This document shows, piece by piece, positions 7,492 to 16,001 of a stretch of 25,914 bases of DNA. The first letter of the stretch is position 1; every line of letters begins with the position of its first letter. The position numbers were made by a program, and so were the translations under genes. The notes under the pieces are model-generated. The model saw only the letters and a program-made list of their open reading frames with translations. It was not told the DNA's origin and ran no database searches. Source of the stretch: Burkholderiales bacterium (GTDB taxonomy: Bacteria; Pseudomonadota; Gammaproteobacteria; Burkholderiales; Burkholderiaceae_A); NCBI GenBank assembly GCA_030834045.1, contig JAURFZ010000006.1:1-25914 (forward strand). Reading direction: 5' to 3'.

Positions 7492-7757
7492 TTCACCTCC
7501 GAGGGGCTACGCGCGTCGATGGACAGCGCGTGTATTTGTTTGGGTAACAGATCTGAGAGCGCATCATACACAAGCTGGTGTCGACGAACTCGACTAAGAC
7601 CCTCAAAACCTGTGCTGACGAGCATGAGGTCGAAGTGACCCCCACCCGATGCCGCGCCTGCATGCCCTCTGTGGGCCTCGGAATCGTCATGGAGCTGAAA
7701 GGCCTCAACATCCAGCTTCGCTCGCAGCCGAGCCTCAATTTCCTCACGAAGTGTCAT
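7488..7757 (-). CDS. BolA family protein
   Basis: An 89-residue protein with the BolA fold. The recognisable segment is SGGGHFDLMLVSTGFEG, followed by LSRVRRHQLVYDAL and a C-terminal HALSIDARSP. BolA proteins pair with monothiol glutaredoxins through a shared [2Fe-2S] cluster and some act as transcription regulators of morphology and stress. The His in GGGHF is a known conserved position. It lies between yciB and the parvulin gene, as in many betaproteobacteria. It could equally be called IbaG-like, because the two subgroups cannot be split by eye. Confidence 0.92.
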   Translation of the reverse strand: MTLREEIEARLRAKLDVEAFQLHDDSEAHRGHAGAASGGGHFDLMLVSTGFEGLSRVRRHQLVYDALSDLLPKQIHALSIDARSPSEVK

Positions 7758-7772
7758 GTCTGTCGCTTCTAG

Positions 7773-8336
7773 TTAGGGTTTTGACGATTTGTCAGGCTCT
7801 GGTTCTGACTCGGACTTCATGAAGCGACCCATATAAACCGCCTGGGCAACAACAAAGGCAAGTGTTAGTCCGAGTGTTCCGAAGACTTTGAAGTCGACCC
7901 AGATATCCGTAGAAAACGCAGTGGCCACCCAGGCATTAAGAGCGGCCATGGCAAAAAAGAAGAGGGCCCAGGCCGTGTTGAGCAGCCGCCAGGCATGTGC
8001 TGGTAGCTCAATGCGACCTGCCATAAGTTTCTCAATAAGGTGAACTCTTTTTAAGAGCTGCGGCACAATAAGCACGAGCCCAAAAAGCAGATACAAAAGA
8101 CTGGGCTTCGCTTTAATAAACCGCTCGTCTTGCAGAAAAAGTGTTGCACCCCCAAAGACAACAATAAGGCCAAGGCTAATCCACTGCATTTTGTCGATGG
8201 GCAGGCCGCGCCAGCGCATGAGTGCAATCATGAGTAGGCTAATAACAATGGCGCCTGCCGTTGCCGCATAGATATCAACTGTTTTGTAGAGAACGAAAAA
8301 GGCTACCAGGGGAAGCCAATCGGCAAGAAATTTCAT
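7773..8336 (-). CDS. yciB: Inner membrane septation protein A (YciB/IspZ family)
   Basis: A 187-residue membrane protein with about five hydrophobic helices. It starts with the family signature MKFLADWLPLVAFF and contains KPSLLYLLFGLVL, LPAHAWRLLNTAWALFF and WVDFKVFGTLGLT, all typical of YciB. The family is linked to cell envelope and septum formation, with a poorly defined biochemical role. The C-terminus is charged and would face the cytoplasm. The start overlaps the msrB stop by four bases and bolA follows after 15 bases. Confidence 0.95.
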   Translation of the reverse strand: MKFLADWLPLVAFFVLYKTVDIYAATAGAIVISLLMIALMRWRGLPIDKMQWISLGLIVVFGGATLFLQDERFIKAKPSLLYLLFGLVLIVPQLLKRVHLIEKLMAGRIELPAHAWRLLNTAWALFFFAMAALNAWVATAFSTDIWVDFKVFGTLGLTLAFVVAQAVYMGRFMKSESEPEPDKSSKP

Positions 8337-8755
8337 TTCGACTCAAATGAGACGGAGGCTGAGTTCACACAATACCGAAGCCCCGTCGGGGCGGGACCAT
8401 CGTTAAAGACATGGCCAAGGTGTGCATTGCATTGACCGCAAACAATTTCGGTTCGGGTCATACCGTGACTATGGTCCGCTATTTCTTTGATGACGCCATC
8501 GGTGAGCGCTTGGAAATAGCTAGGCCAGCCACAGCCCGCGTCGAACTTGTGATCGGAGTGAAACAAGGGCGTATGGCAGCAGATGCAGTTGTACCGCCCC
8601 TGGTCCCAATGGTTCCAGTAGGTACCCGTAAAGGCTGGTTCGGTGTGCTTAAGCCGTGCAACGGCGTACTGCATGTCGGTAAGCGATTTTCGATAGACAT
8701 CGTCGGGCTGCTCGAGCGGGGCTGGCGGTGTGCGTGGATTGATGCTGGTTTTCAT
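8333..8755 (-). CDS. msrB: Peptide methionine-R-sulfoxide reductase
   Basis: This enzyme repairs oxidised methionine (R-sulfoxide) in proteins, using thioredoxin as electron donor. The 140-residue protein has the two zinc-binding CxxC pairs (Cys57/Cys60 and Cys106/Cys109). It also has DAGCGWPSY, with a possible resolving Cys75, and the catalytic Cys129 in LRYCVNSAS. No signal peptide is present, so it acts in the cytoplasm. It lies 42 bases after selO and overlaps yciB by four bases. Pairing with selO, a redox-linked AMPylase, fits a shared role in oxidative stress. Confidence 0.96.
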   Translation of the reverse strand: MKTSINPRTPPAPLEQPDDVYRKSLTDMQYAVARLKHTEPAFTGTYWNHWDQGRYNCICCHTPLFHSDHKFDAGCGWPSYFQALTDGVIKEIADHSHGMTRTEIVCGQCNAHLGHVFNDGPAPTGLRYCVNSASVSFESK

Positions 8756-8797
8756 AATCGCATAGAAGGAAGGAGAGGCGAGGCCTTCATTCTAAGC

Positions 8798-10522
8798 CTA
8801 GCTGGAGCAGCTTAAGGCAAGCCCTCTGGCCCAGTCGGGCGCTGCTCCAAGCCAGGCTTGGTTGATTCGGCTGTCATCGAAGGGGTTTTTAAGCATGGTC
8901 ATGGCTTTATGGAGCGGGCCCACATCCCCCTCGTCCTCAAGCGCACGAATCACCTCTTCGAGCACCCAGTTACGAAGAACAAACGAGGGGTTTGCGGCAA
9001 GACGTTGTTCGGACCATTGGGTCGCATAGGCCTGGCTTGAAGTCTGTCCCATCGGATGCCTGGCCTTTTCACCCTCCTTAAGCTGGGCCTCCAGTGCAGA
9101 GACAAACTGCCTTGAGGCCTCGGAATCAGGCAGACAGGGGGCGAGGCCCGCCCAGCGGGCCTCAAAGGAGAGTGCGGTGTTAAACGGTTGGCAATGGCCA
9201 AGACGTCGGAAGAAATGGGAAAAGTCGATTGACTCTTTGTGCATAAAAAGAAAGCAGCGGTCAATGGTGGCAAGCAGCTCGGCGCGTTCGCAATGCTCAA
9301 GCCCAAGCTTGTCGCGCATTCGGCCTTCGAATCGGTTGTAGAAGGCGGTCTCGTAATTTGCCTGGGCCTCTTCAAGAAGACTTTGGCCTGATTGGCTTTT
9401 AAGATCGACATCGTGAAGTGCGGCAAAGGCACTCAGAAGGCGTTGAAGATTCCAAAACCCTATTGAGGGCTGACTTGCATAACGGTACCGGCCCTCGTGA
9501 TCGCTGTGGTTACAGATAAAGTTGGGATCAAAGGCCTCCATAAAACTGAAGGGTCCGTAGTCGATGGTGAGCCCTAAGGCCGAAAAGTTATCGGTGTTCA
9601 TGACCCCATGCATAAACCCCACACTCATCCAGTCGGCCATCAGGCGCGCTGTTCTTCGAGTAACGATATTTAGAAAGTCAGTGACCTGATTAAAGCCCGA
9701 AAGCCCTTGCAGAGACGAAAACCCGGGGTCAACCTCGGCTAGCGATCGCAGCATGGTTGCGGTCTGCTGTTGGGCAAGCGACTTCGCATGGGGGTCAGAC
9801 TGAGCGTGGGTTTTAGCGCGATGGGCGAAATATTCGAAATGGCCAAACCTAAGAAAGCTTGGGGCCATGCGGCAGACCACAGCGGCTGGCTCAAGGCGTT
9901 CGCGCACCACGGGGGTCTGCGAGACCGCCAAAGACAAGGCTCGGGTGGTTGCAATGCCAAGCCCGTGCATGGCCTCAGAGCAGAGAAATTCGCGCACGGA
10001 CGAGCGCAAAACAGCACGACCGTCGGCATGCCTTGCAAAAGGGGTTGGCCCGGCTCCCTTGAGCTGAAGCTCCCAGCCGTTGAGCGCGCCCAGGTTAAGC
10101 GCGCGGCCATCGCCCAAGCGTGGCACAAAGACGCCGAACTGATGGCCTGCATAGACGGTGGCATAGCAACGAGGCTGCTCCAGGGCGCAGCTTCCCGAAA
10201 GCCATGCCGCCCAGGCTGGGCAGCCCTGAATGGACTGGGCCGACTCGCCAAGGCATGCGGCGGCCTCGTCAGAGACCGCAACCAAGACGGGCTCTTTAAG
10301 AGGCGTCGGATCGCAGGCGTAGACCAGAGGCTCCGCAGCCCAAGGCTGCTCAAGCGATGAAAGCCCTTCGGTCACTGGAAGGCCCGAGCCAACTGCCTGT
10401 AACGAGGAAAACGACGTCAGACTCTGACGCCTTGCTGTCCCCGATGGGGGATGTCGGGAGAGTGGGGGGAGGTCAAAACCATTCATGCGATGCAGTGTAA
10501 GACTTGGTATGGTTGAGCCCAT
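8798..10522 (-). CDS. selO: Protein adenylyltransferase SelO (YdiU family)
   Basis: A pseudokinase-fold enzyme that transfers AMP to protein hydroxyl groups and is linked to redox control. Landmarks are YAGHQFG (124-130), LQLKGAGPTPFAR (152-164), HGVMNTDN (305-312) and DYGPF (321-325). The C-terminus is Cys-Ser-Ser, where eukaryotic SelO carries selenocysteine and bacteria a cysteine. At 574 residues it exceeds the 478 of the E. coli protein, partly from about 60 poorly conserved N-terminal residues. The ATG at 10522 has AAGGGGA about five bases upstream. An ATG at 10486 (562 residues) is the alternative. The gene leads the run selO-msrB-yciB-bolA-parvulin and diverges from a thioesterase gene. 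Confidence 0.93.
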   Translation of the reverse strand: MGSTIPSLTLHRMNGFDLPPLSRHPPSGTARRQSLTSFSSLQAVGSGLPVTEGLSSLEQPWAAEPLVYACDPTPLKEPVLVAVSDEAAACLGESAQSIQGCPAWAAWLSGSCALEQPRCYATVYAGHQFGVFVPRLGDGRALNLGALNGWELQLKGAGPTPFARHADGRAVLRSSVREFLCSEAMHGLGIATTRALSLAVSQTPVVRERLEPAAVVCRMAPSFLRFGHFEYFAHRAKTHAQSDPHAKSLAQQQTATMLRSLAEVDPGFSSLQGLSGFNQVTDFLNIVTRRTARLMADWMSVGFMHGVMNTDNFSALGLTIDYGPFSFMEAFDPNFICNHSDHEGRYRYASQPSIGFWNLQRLLSAFAALHDVDLKSQSGQSLLEEAQANYETAFYNRFEGRMRDKLGLEHCERAELLATIDRCFLFMHKESIDFSHFFRRLGHCQPFNTALSFEARWAGLAPCLPDSEASRQFVSALEAQLKEGEKARHPMGQTSSQAYATQWSEQRLAANPSFVLRNWVLEEVIRALEDEGDVGPLHKAMTMLKNPFDDSRINQAWLGAAPDWARGLALSCSS

Positions 10523-10964
10523 GGATTCCCCTTCGTATCCCCCGGAAAGCCCAAGTCACACGCCCTTTATGGCGCATCTCGAGCCTCACTATGCCTCGGC
10601 GCAAGACGGCAACGCCCGGTTGGAACTCAAACTGCAGCCTTGGCAGCGCAATGGCATGGGCGTAGCCCATGGAGGCGTCATCATGACCTTGTTGGATGCC
10701 GTGATGGCCATGGCTGCCAAGTCGGCCGACCCCGCTGGGGCCTGGGTGGTGACCATCGAGATGAAGACAAGTTTTCTGCGGCCAGGGCGCGATGAACTGA
10801 TTGCCTTGGGCTTTTGTGAGCACAGGTCGACCAGCATGGCCTTTTGTCGTGGGGAAATTAAAGACCCCTCGGGAAGGCTTATTGCAACGGCCATGGGTAC
10901 CTTTCGACGCATGACGGCTCTTGCAGGCAGAAGGGCCCCCACGCAGACGGCCGATGACCCCTAG
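10521..10964 (+). CDS. PaaI family hotdog thioesterase
   Basis: A single hotdog-fold domain of about 147 residues. The family signature N-G-x-G-V-A-H-G-G-V-I-M-T-L-L-D is present, followed by VTIEMKTSFLRPG and the C-terminal A-T-A-M-G-T-F. Such enzymes hydrolyse acyl-CoA thioesters, and the substrate cannot be told here. Three in-frame ATGs compete (10485, 10509, 10521). The first has GGAGGT eleven bases upstream but would place the start inside selO on the other strand. The last shares the sequence CCATGG with the selO start. The gene converges on ygfZ with 17 bases between the stops and no clear terminator. Confidence 0.88.
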   Translation: MDSPSYPPESPSHTPFMAHLEPHYASAQDGNARLELKLQPWQRNGMGVAHGGVIMTLLDAVMAMAAKSADPAGAWVVTIEMKTSFLRPGRDELIALGFCEHRSTSMAFCRGEIKDPSGRLIATAMGTFRRMTALAGRRAPTQTADDP

Positions 10965-10981
10965 CCTATGAGGGCCCGTCG

Positions 10982-12103
10982 TTAGAGCTTGGGGCGATTG
11001 GGCACCTGAGGCTCGCGAGGTACGGCATAAGGCACGTCCTGAAGGTCAAGCGTCACCCTGGCCCCCGAGGATGCAACAACACCAACGACTGCAGCTTGAT
11101 CGCGAAAGGGCTCTAGTTTTAGGCTCACCAGGTAGCGCGCTTTTTGCGATGCTTTAACAGGTGTCACGCTAACCACTTCACCGATAGGCTGCTCGCCTAG
11201 CGCCTCGGCCGAAGCAAGAAAGACATCCTCGCCCGGCAACAGGCCGGCGGGCCCTTCAAATAAGAACATCCTTTGATTAAGTTTGCCGAGGTAGTGACTG
11301 CGGGCAACGATCTCCTGGCCCGGGTAGCAGCCCTTGGAGAAACTGACACCGTCGAGAAGGTCGAGGTTAATGGTCTGAGGGACAAAACGTTCAATAAGCT
11401 CCACCTCAAACCAGGGCAGCCCCTGCCGAATTTCAGCCTCGGCCCAGTCGCTTGGCGAAAGTAACTCATAGTGATAACCAGCGGATATAAGCGCATCGAG
11501 CTGATCTTCAAGACACTGCGGATGCGCAGTAGACGATTCAGCCTGCCCAGCCTGACCAGCTTGGGCAGCCTGGATACTAGGAACCTGCGCCGGGGGTATG
11601 CCCATGGGGCTCTCAACCTCTGGCCGACTGGCTTCTGGTCCGATAAGCCAGTAGCGACTAGCCGATGCATCGGGGCCTTGCAGCGCAGGCCATTCGGCAG
11701 GCAACAGTGTCATGCCGTGTAACGCAATCTGTGGGGTCTCCAGCGCCCGGGGCAGTGTTAGTCCATAGATCTCAGAATCTGCTTGGCGAATCTTCACTTT
11801 GGCTCGCAGTACAAACATGGAGAGCCTCTTGACGAGGCTGGGTGCAAGTGAGGCCGGCATGAGCAGTTGGAAGCGCTCCGGATTCTCGCGCCAGATCCAA
11901 AAGACGGCGTAGAGCCGGCCCTTCGCATTGCAATAGCCCGAAAGCTGAGCCTGCGGTTTTTCGTCGGGCTTTTCAGTTGAGGACCAGCAGGCGAGGGCAC
12001 TTACATCGTTGCATAGCTGGGCCTGAAGGAACGAGAGCGCATCAGAGCCCTCAACAGTGACAAGACGGTAATTGAGGCGGTGTTCCGGGACAAGGTTACT
12101 CAT
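10982..12103 (-). CDS. ygfZ: Folate-binding, GcvT-like protein YgfZ (Fe-S cluster maintenance)
   Basis: A 373-residue relative of the glycine cleavage T protein that uses tetrahydrofolate to support maintenance of iron-sulfur enzymes such as MiaB. The diagnostic motif K-G-C-Y-x-G-Q-E is at 257-264. The N-terminal folate-binding region contains DALSFLQAQLCNDV. Between about 165 and 200 there is a low-complexity insert with QAGQAGQ that has no counterpart in the E. coli protein. It diverges from mltG across 72 bases, an arrangement common in betaproteobacteria. Confidence 0.92.
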   Translation of the reverse strand: MSNLVPEHRLNYRLVTVEGSDALSFLQAQLCNDVSALACWSSTEKPDEKPQAQLSGYCNAKGRLYAVFWIWRENPERFQLLMPASLAPSLVKRLSMFVLRAKVKIRQADSEIYGLTLPRALETPQIALHGMTLLPAEWPALQGPDASASRYWLIGPEASRPEVESPMGIPPAQVPSIQAAQAGQAGQAESSTAHPQCLEDQLDALISAGYHYELLSPSDWAEAEIRQGLPWFEVELIERFVPQTINLDLLDGVSFSKGCYPGQEIVARSHYLGKLNQRMFLFEGPAGLLPGEDVFLASAEALGEQPIGEVVSVTPVKASQKARYLVSLKLEPFRDQAAVVGVVASSGARVTLDLQDVPYAVPREPQVPNRPKL

Positions 12104-12175
12104 AGGCTGGATAATAGACCCTAGGTTGGTCGCCGAGGGTGAGCAAAACCTAATTATTCAGCGGAAATAGAGGCC

Positions 12176-13240
12176 TTGCGACGTTTTCTTCTTGCACTTG
12201 TTGTCTTACTTTTCTTTGGGCTTTTAACCATGGCGGCTGGGCTCGTCTGGCTGACGCAGCCGGTAGTCCCCGCGCTTGCGCCTTCGGTGGGTCCAGTTAG
12301 CAAGCAGCCTGCCTCCGTGGAAGTCGCGATTAAGCCAGGGGCATCGGCGCGTGCGATTGGTCTTGTCCTAAGGGACCATGGGGTTGAAGTCACGCCCGAC
12401 GGCTTTGCCCGCACTGCAAGGCTTCTAGGGCTGCACGATCAACTTCAGGCCGGGGTCTACGGTTTTCCTCAGGGTTCTTCCATTTGGCAGGTTCTAACCA
12501 TCCTGAGTCGTGGTCAGGAGCTTCAGGAATCTGTCACATTGCTTGAAGGCTGGACGTTTTCCCAGATACTTACCGCGCTTCACAGCCATCCCCAGATAAA
12601 AGCGACTCTGACGGGAGATCCTCAATCGGTTTCAAGGGCTTTAGCCCAAGAAATGAACCTTCCTTTTCGCTCGGTTGAGGGCTGGATCTTTCCAGACACC
12701 TATCTCTTTCGTCGCGGCCAGACCGACCACGACCTTTTGACGCGGGCGATTCGCCTTCAGAAGGAAATGCTTGCCGAGGCCTGGGCGAAGCGATCTGCCC
12801 GCAGCGCCCTGACGTCCCCCGAACAGGCCCTTGTTCTTGCCTCCATTATCGAAAAAGAGACGCAGGCCTCAGAAGACCGTGCCCGTGTCTCGGCGGTCTT
12901 ACAGAATCGACTTCGCATTGGCATGCGACTTCAGTCGGACCCAACAACCATTTACGGGCTTGGCTCAGCCTTTGATGGAAACCTGCGCCGCAAGGACTTA
13001 AGCCACCCTTCACCCTACAACACCTACCAACACCAGGGCCTGCCGCCCGGGCCGATTGCGAGCCCGGGACGCCTGGCCTTGGTTGCTGCGCTTCAGCCTG
13101 CCGAAACCTCGGCGCTTTATTTTGTGGCCAGAGGCAATGGCCGTTCTTACTTCAGCCATGACCTTAAGCAGCACAACTGGGCGGTGAATTATTTTCAAAG
13201 GGGCATTGGCCAGCCCCCGCCTGCGGAAAGAGGTCTGTGA
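12176..13240 (+). CDS. mltG: Endolytic peptidoglycan transglycosylase MltG
   Basis: An inner membrane lytic transglycosylase that cuts nascent glycan strands and so sets their length. The protein (354 residues) has one N-terminal membrane anchor (about 4-27), a LysM-like region and the YceG catalytic domain. The catalytic glutamate is Glu226 in ASIIEKET. The typical L-Q-S-D-P-T-T-I-Y-G (252-261) and YNTYQHQGLPPGPIASPG are present. The TTG start is preferred because it supplies the whole anchor. The first ATG (12230) would cut it in half. tmk overlaps its stop by four bases, so this gene heads the operon mltG-tmk-holB-tatD. Confidence 0.95.
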   Translation: MRRFLLALVVLLFFGLLTMAAGLVWLTQPVVPALAPSVGPVSKQPASVEVAIKPGASARAIGLVLRDHGVEVTPDGFARTARLLGLHDQLQAGVYGFPQGSSIWQVLTILSRGQELQESVTLLEGWTFSQILTALHSHPQIKATLTGDPQSVSRALAQEMNLPFRSVEGWIFPDTYLFRRGQTDHDLLTRAIRLQKEMLAEAWAKRSARSALTSPEQALVLASIIEKETQASEDRARVSAVLQNRLRIGMRLQSDPTTIYGLGSAFDGNLRRKDLSHPSPYNTYQHQGLPPGPIASPGRLALVAALQPAETSALYFVARGNGRSYFSHDLKQHNWAVNYFQRGIGQPPPAERGL

Positions 13241-13965
13241 GCCTTTTTGGGTCCAGCCAATCGCCAAGCCCCGAGAGGTCGGCAGAATCTGGCGCTACGG
13301 GCTCGCGGTTTCTGGTGCTTGAGGGCATTGACGGTGCAGGCAAGACCACTCACCTTCAGTTCCTTGCCTCGCAGTTACGCGGGGCAGGCCAGTCGGTTCT
13401 TATTACGCGCGAGCCTGGGGGAAGCCCCCTGGCCGAGTCGCTCCGCGAAATTGTTCTTCATTCCCCAATGGATGGCCTAACCGAGCTGCTTATTATTTTT
13501 GCAGCTCGTCGCGACCACCTGCGGCAGACAATCTGGCCGGCCTTAGACCGTGGCCAATGGGTTATCTCCGATCGTTTTACCGATTCCACGCGTGCCTATC
13601 AAGGCACCGCACGCGGACTGCCCTCAAGCCTGATAGAGGCCATGGCACAGGCCGTCGAGGCGGAGGGAAGGGGGCCTGATCATGTTTTTTATTTTGACCT
13701 TCCTGCTGAGGTAGCGGCCAAGCGACGGCGGGACCGCTCGGCTGGCGCCTTGCTTGCCGAGGAGACCGATCGTTTTGACAGCGAGACCATCGCGTTTTTC
13801 GAGAGGGTGCGGCTTGGCTATCGACTTGCTGCTGAAAATCGAGCTGACCGGCAGACCTGGATTGACGCCCAGCGCCCGGTTGAGGCTATTCAGCAAGACC
13901 TTGCCAGGCTGATGAAGCCTTGGCTACCGGGTGGTTCTTCGGTTCCTGGGGCAGCATCACCATGA
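13237..13965 (+). CDS. tmk: Thymidylate kinase
   Basis: It phosphorylates dTMP to dTDP for DNA synthesis. The P-loop EGIDGAGKTT (29-38), TREPGG, the DR motif in ISDRFTDSTRAYQG and a LID region RRRDRSAG are all visible. The protein has 242 residues. About 23 N-terminal residues, rich in serine, precede the first strand and are more than most homologues carry. The GTG start overlaps the mltG stop (GTGA) and is preceded by AGAGG, which supports it. The stop overlaps the holB start (ATGA). Confidence 0.96.
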   Translation: MSLFGSSQSPSPERSAESGATGSRFLVLEGIDGAGKTTHLQFLASQLRGAGQSVLITREPGGSPLAESLREIVLHSPMDGLTELLIIFAARRDHLRQTIWPALDRGQWVISDRFTDSTRAYQGTARGLPSSLIEAMAQAVEAEGRGPDHVFYFDLPAEVAAKRRRDRSAGALLAEETDRFDSETIAFFERVRLGYRLAAENRADRQTWIDAQRPVEAIQQDLARLMKPWLPGGSSVPGAASP

Positions 13966-15050
13966 GCCAGGCCAGCCAGCCGAGCCCATCGGGGGTGGGG
14001 GCCTCTTGTCTTGTCTGGAAGCCCTGGTTTGACCACTGGTGGGCGCAGTCCAAGCCGTTTTTACATGCCGAGGCCCAGGCCGGTCTGTTTGTTGGTCCCG
14101 CGCGAATGGATCTAGGAGCCTTCGCGCTTGCCTTAGCAGCTGCACGCCTTTGTCATCAGCCCGCCTCCGATGGTCGGGCCTGCGGCCAGTGCCCCAGCTG
14201 CCGCTGGGTTGCTCAGGGCCAGCACCCTGACTGCCGGTGGATTCGATCGGCCATGGAGCAGGGCGCCGATACCGAGGCAGCTGCTGAGGACTCAGACACG
14301 ACCGACGACGATTCCGCTGCTGCCGTGGACTCGGTTGCAGAGGCCGGCGAGGCTGAGTCCTCGGGGAAAGAGAAAAAGCAGAGCGCACAGATTCTTATTG
14401 CTCAGGTGCGCCAGCTGCAAGACTTTGCGGGGGTGAGCTCGCATCGCGGAGGTTCGCGTTGGGCGGTCATTGGGTCCATTCATCGGCTCAATGTCTTTTC
14501 TGCAAACGCCTTGCTTAAAGGCCTTGAGGAGCCTGAGCAAGGCATGCGGTATTTGCTTTATGCCGAGCGACTTCGTGGGGTTCCAGCAACGATCTTGTCG
14601 CGCTGCAGGCGCGTTGTACTGCAGACCGACGCTCAGAGTCTGCAAAGCCAGGCGATTAGCGCCAATGAGGCCAGTCAGTGGCTTTTGCCCTTTCTTACGG
14701 CACGCCCGGTCAGGGTCCAGCCCACGGGCTGGGCGGCGCGGGTGGGAAAGACCACCTCCATTGCCGATGCGGTCGAGCTGCTTTTGCGCTGGCTCACCGA
14801 CATGGAGCGGTGTCGCCAGGGTCTTGAACCTCGTCATTTCCCGCTTGAAGCCGTTGCGCTAAGGGCCTGGGCACAGACCGCCTCGCAGCAACGAGTAAGT
14901 CTGGCTTATTCCGACCGCTATGCCAGACTGCTTGATAAGCTTGTGGTCTATGCCCGTGGCAGCTACCACCCTGTGAACGCCCAGTTGTACCTCGAGTCGG
15001 TTTTTGAAGACCTTCGCCAGTTGATGTTCCCTGAAAGCCTGGGCCGATGA
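13962..15050 (+). CDS. holB: DNA polymerase III subunit delta' (clamp loader)
   Basis: The delta' subunit helps load the sliding clamp on DNA. It belongs to the AAA+ clamp-loader family but has no working P-loop (GPARMDLGA in that place), as is normal for delta'. The zinc module is seen as Cys64, Cys74, Cys77, Cys80, then HPDC (Cys91). The SRC motif is in ATILSRCRRV. An acidic, Ala/Asp/Glu/Ser-rich insert (about 102-138) separates the zinc module from QILIAQVRQL. The ATG at 13962 overlapping the tmk stop is chosen over an upstream ATG, giving 362 residues. Confidence 0.93.
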   Translation: MSQASQPSPSGVGASCLVWKPWFDHWWAQSKPFLHAEAQAGLFVGPARMDLGAFALALAAARLCHQPASDGRACGQCPSCRWVAQGQHPDCRWIRSAMEQGADTEAAAEDSDTTDDDSAAAVDSVAEAGEAESSGKEKKQSAQILIAQVRQLQDFAGVSSHRGGSRWAVIGSIHRLNVFSANALLKGLEEPEQGMRYLLYAERLRGVPATILSRCRRVVLQTDAQSLQSQAISANEASQWLLPFLTARPVRVQPTGWAARVGKTTSIADAVELLLRWLTDMERCRQGLEPRHFPLEAVALRAWAQTASQQRVSLAYSDRYARLLDKLVVYARGSYHPVNAQLYLESVFEDLRQLMFPESLGR

Positions 15051-15068
15051 CTAACGGAGTTCGTCTTG

Positions 15069-15848
15069 ATGCTCACTGAGTTTGCCGATTCGCACTGCCA
15101 CTTAAACTACGAAGGCTTATCTCTGCGAACCGATGAGGTGCTGCAGTCCATGGCTGCTGCCGGGGTAACCCGCGCCTTAAACATCTGCACAACCCTCGAG
15201 GAGGCAGACAAGGTCCTTGAGCAGACGCTTGGCCGCCCCCGGCTGTGGTGTTCGTTGGGGGTGCACCCCGATTACGACGAGGTAGCCAGTGAGCCCACTG
15301 TGGAAGAGCTTGTGCGGCGTGCTGACCATGAAAAGGTTGTGGCCATTGGCGAAACAGGCCTTGATTATTACCGCCTTAAGGGCGACCTTAACTGGCAGCG
15401 TGAACGCTTTCGGGTTCATATTCGCGCTGCCCGCACAGTGAACAAGCCTTTAATCATTCACACGCGCGAGGCTGCCAACGATACCTTAAGCATTCTTCGA
15501 GATGAGAAGGCACATGAAGTAGCCGGTGTAATGCATTGTTTTACTGAGTCTATCGAGGTGGCTTGGGCTGCCATCGATATGGGTTTTTTCATTTCCTTAT
15601 CAGGCATCGTGACCTTCAAGAATGCCCAGCAGGTGCACGAAGTTGCGCGCGAGATTCCGCTTGAGCATCTACTTATTGAGACCGATGCACCGTTTCTTGC
15701 ACCGGTACCATTTCGAGGCAAAACCAACGAGCCTGCCTATGTGGTGCATGTGGCGCAGCGTATTGCTGAGCTTAAAGGCCTCTCGGTTGATCAGGTGGCC
15801 GAGGCCACAACCCAGAACTTTTGCCGGTTCATAGGCCAGGCCGCTTAG
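15069..15848 (+). CDS. tatD: TatD family metal-dependent deoxyribonuclease
   Basis: A TIM-barrel metal-dependent hydrolase. Metal ligands are visible as SHCHL (His9, His11), Glu95 in AIGETGLDYY, His131 in IIHTREA, His156 in VMHCFTES and Asp206 in IETDAPFL. TatD proteins act as 3'-5' exonucleases in DNA repair or turnover. The family branch could be YcfH rather than TatD proper. The ATG at 15069 has GGAG nine bases upstream. The TTG codon just before it is less likely. It starts 18 bases after holB and closes the operon. No pilZ gene separates the two, unlike in Pseudomonas. Confidence 0.93.
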   Translation: MLTEFADSHCHLNYEGLSLRTDEVLQSMAAAGVTRALNICTTLEEADKVLEQTLGRPRLWCSLGVHPDYDEVASEPTVEELVRRADHEKVVAIGETGLDYYRLKGDLNWQRERFRVHIRAARTVNKPLIIHTREAANDTLSILRDEKAHEVAGVMHCFTESIEVAWAAIDMGFFISLSGIVTFKNAQQVHEVAREIPLEHLLIETDAPFLAPVPFRGKTNEPAYVVHVAQRIAELKGLSVDQVAEATTQNFCRFIGQAA

Positions 15849-15925
15849 CCAAGCCTACGCGAATCAACCAATCCTGCCGTATTTATTTCGCTCATAATGT
15901 ATATTATGTTAACTCATGGAAATGA

Positions 15926-15949
15926 AAGAAAGGGGTCCCAGCGACCCCT
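15926..15949 (-). terminator. Probable terminator of the PHA operon
   Basis: A 7-bp perfect stem (AGGGGTC 15931-15937 with GACCCCT 15943-15949) has a 5-nt loop. Read on the minus strand it is followed by TTCTTTC, a fair T-rich tail, about 50 bases after the thiolase stop. No T tract follows on the plus strand, so it probably serves the thiolase gene rather than tatD. Confidence 0.55.
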
Positions 15950-16001
15950 ATCCCCGAAGCACACCTCTCGCCGTTGCGGTCCGCAGGCAGAACCTAAAAA
16001 A

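Noticed and set aside
9739..10360. Overlapping open frames of about 200 codons on both strands within selO
   Set aside because: Both are out of frame with or antisense to a well-supported SelO and lack domain features.
15885..15915. AT-rich near-palindrome ATAATGTATATTAT after tatD
   Set aside because: Imperfect, between converging genes, with no promoter or operator context.
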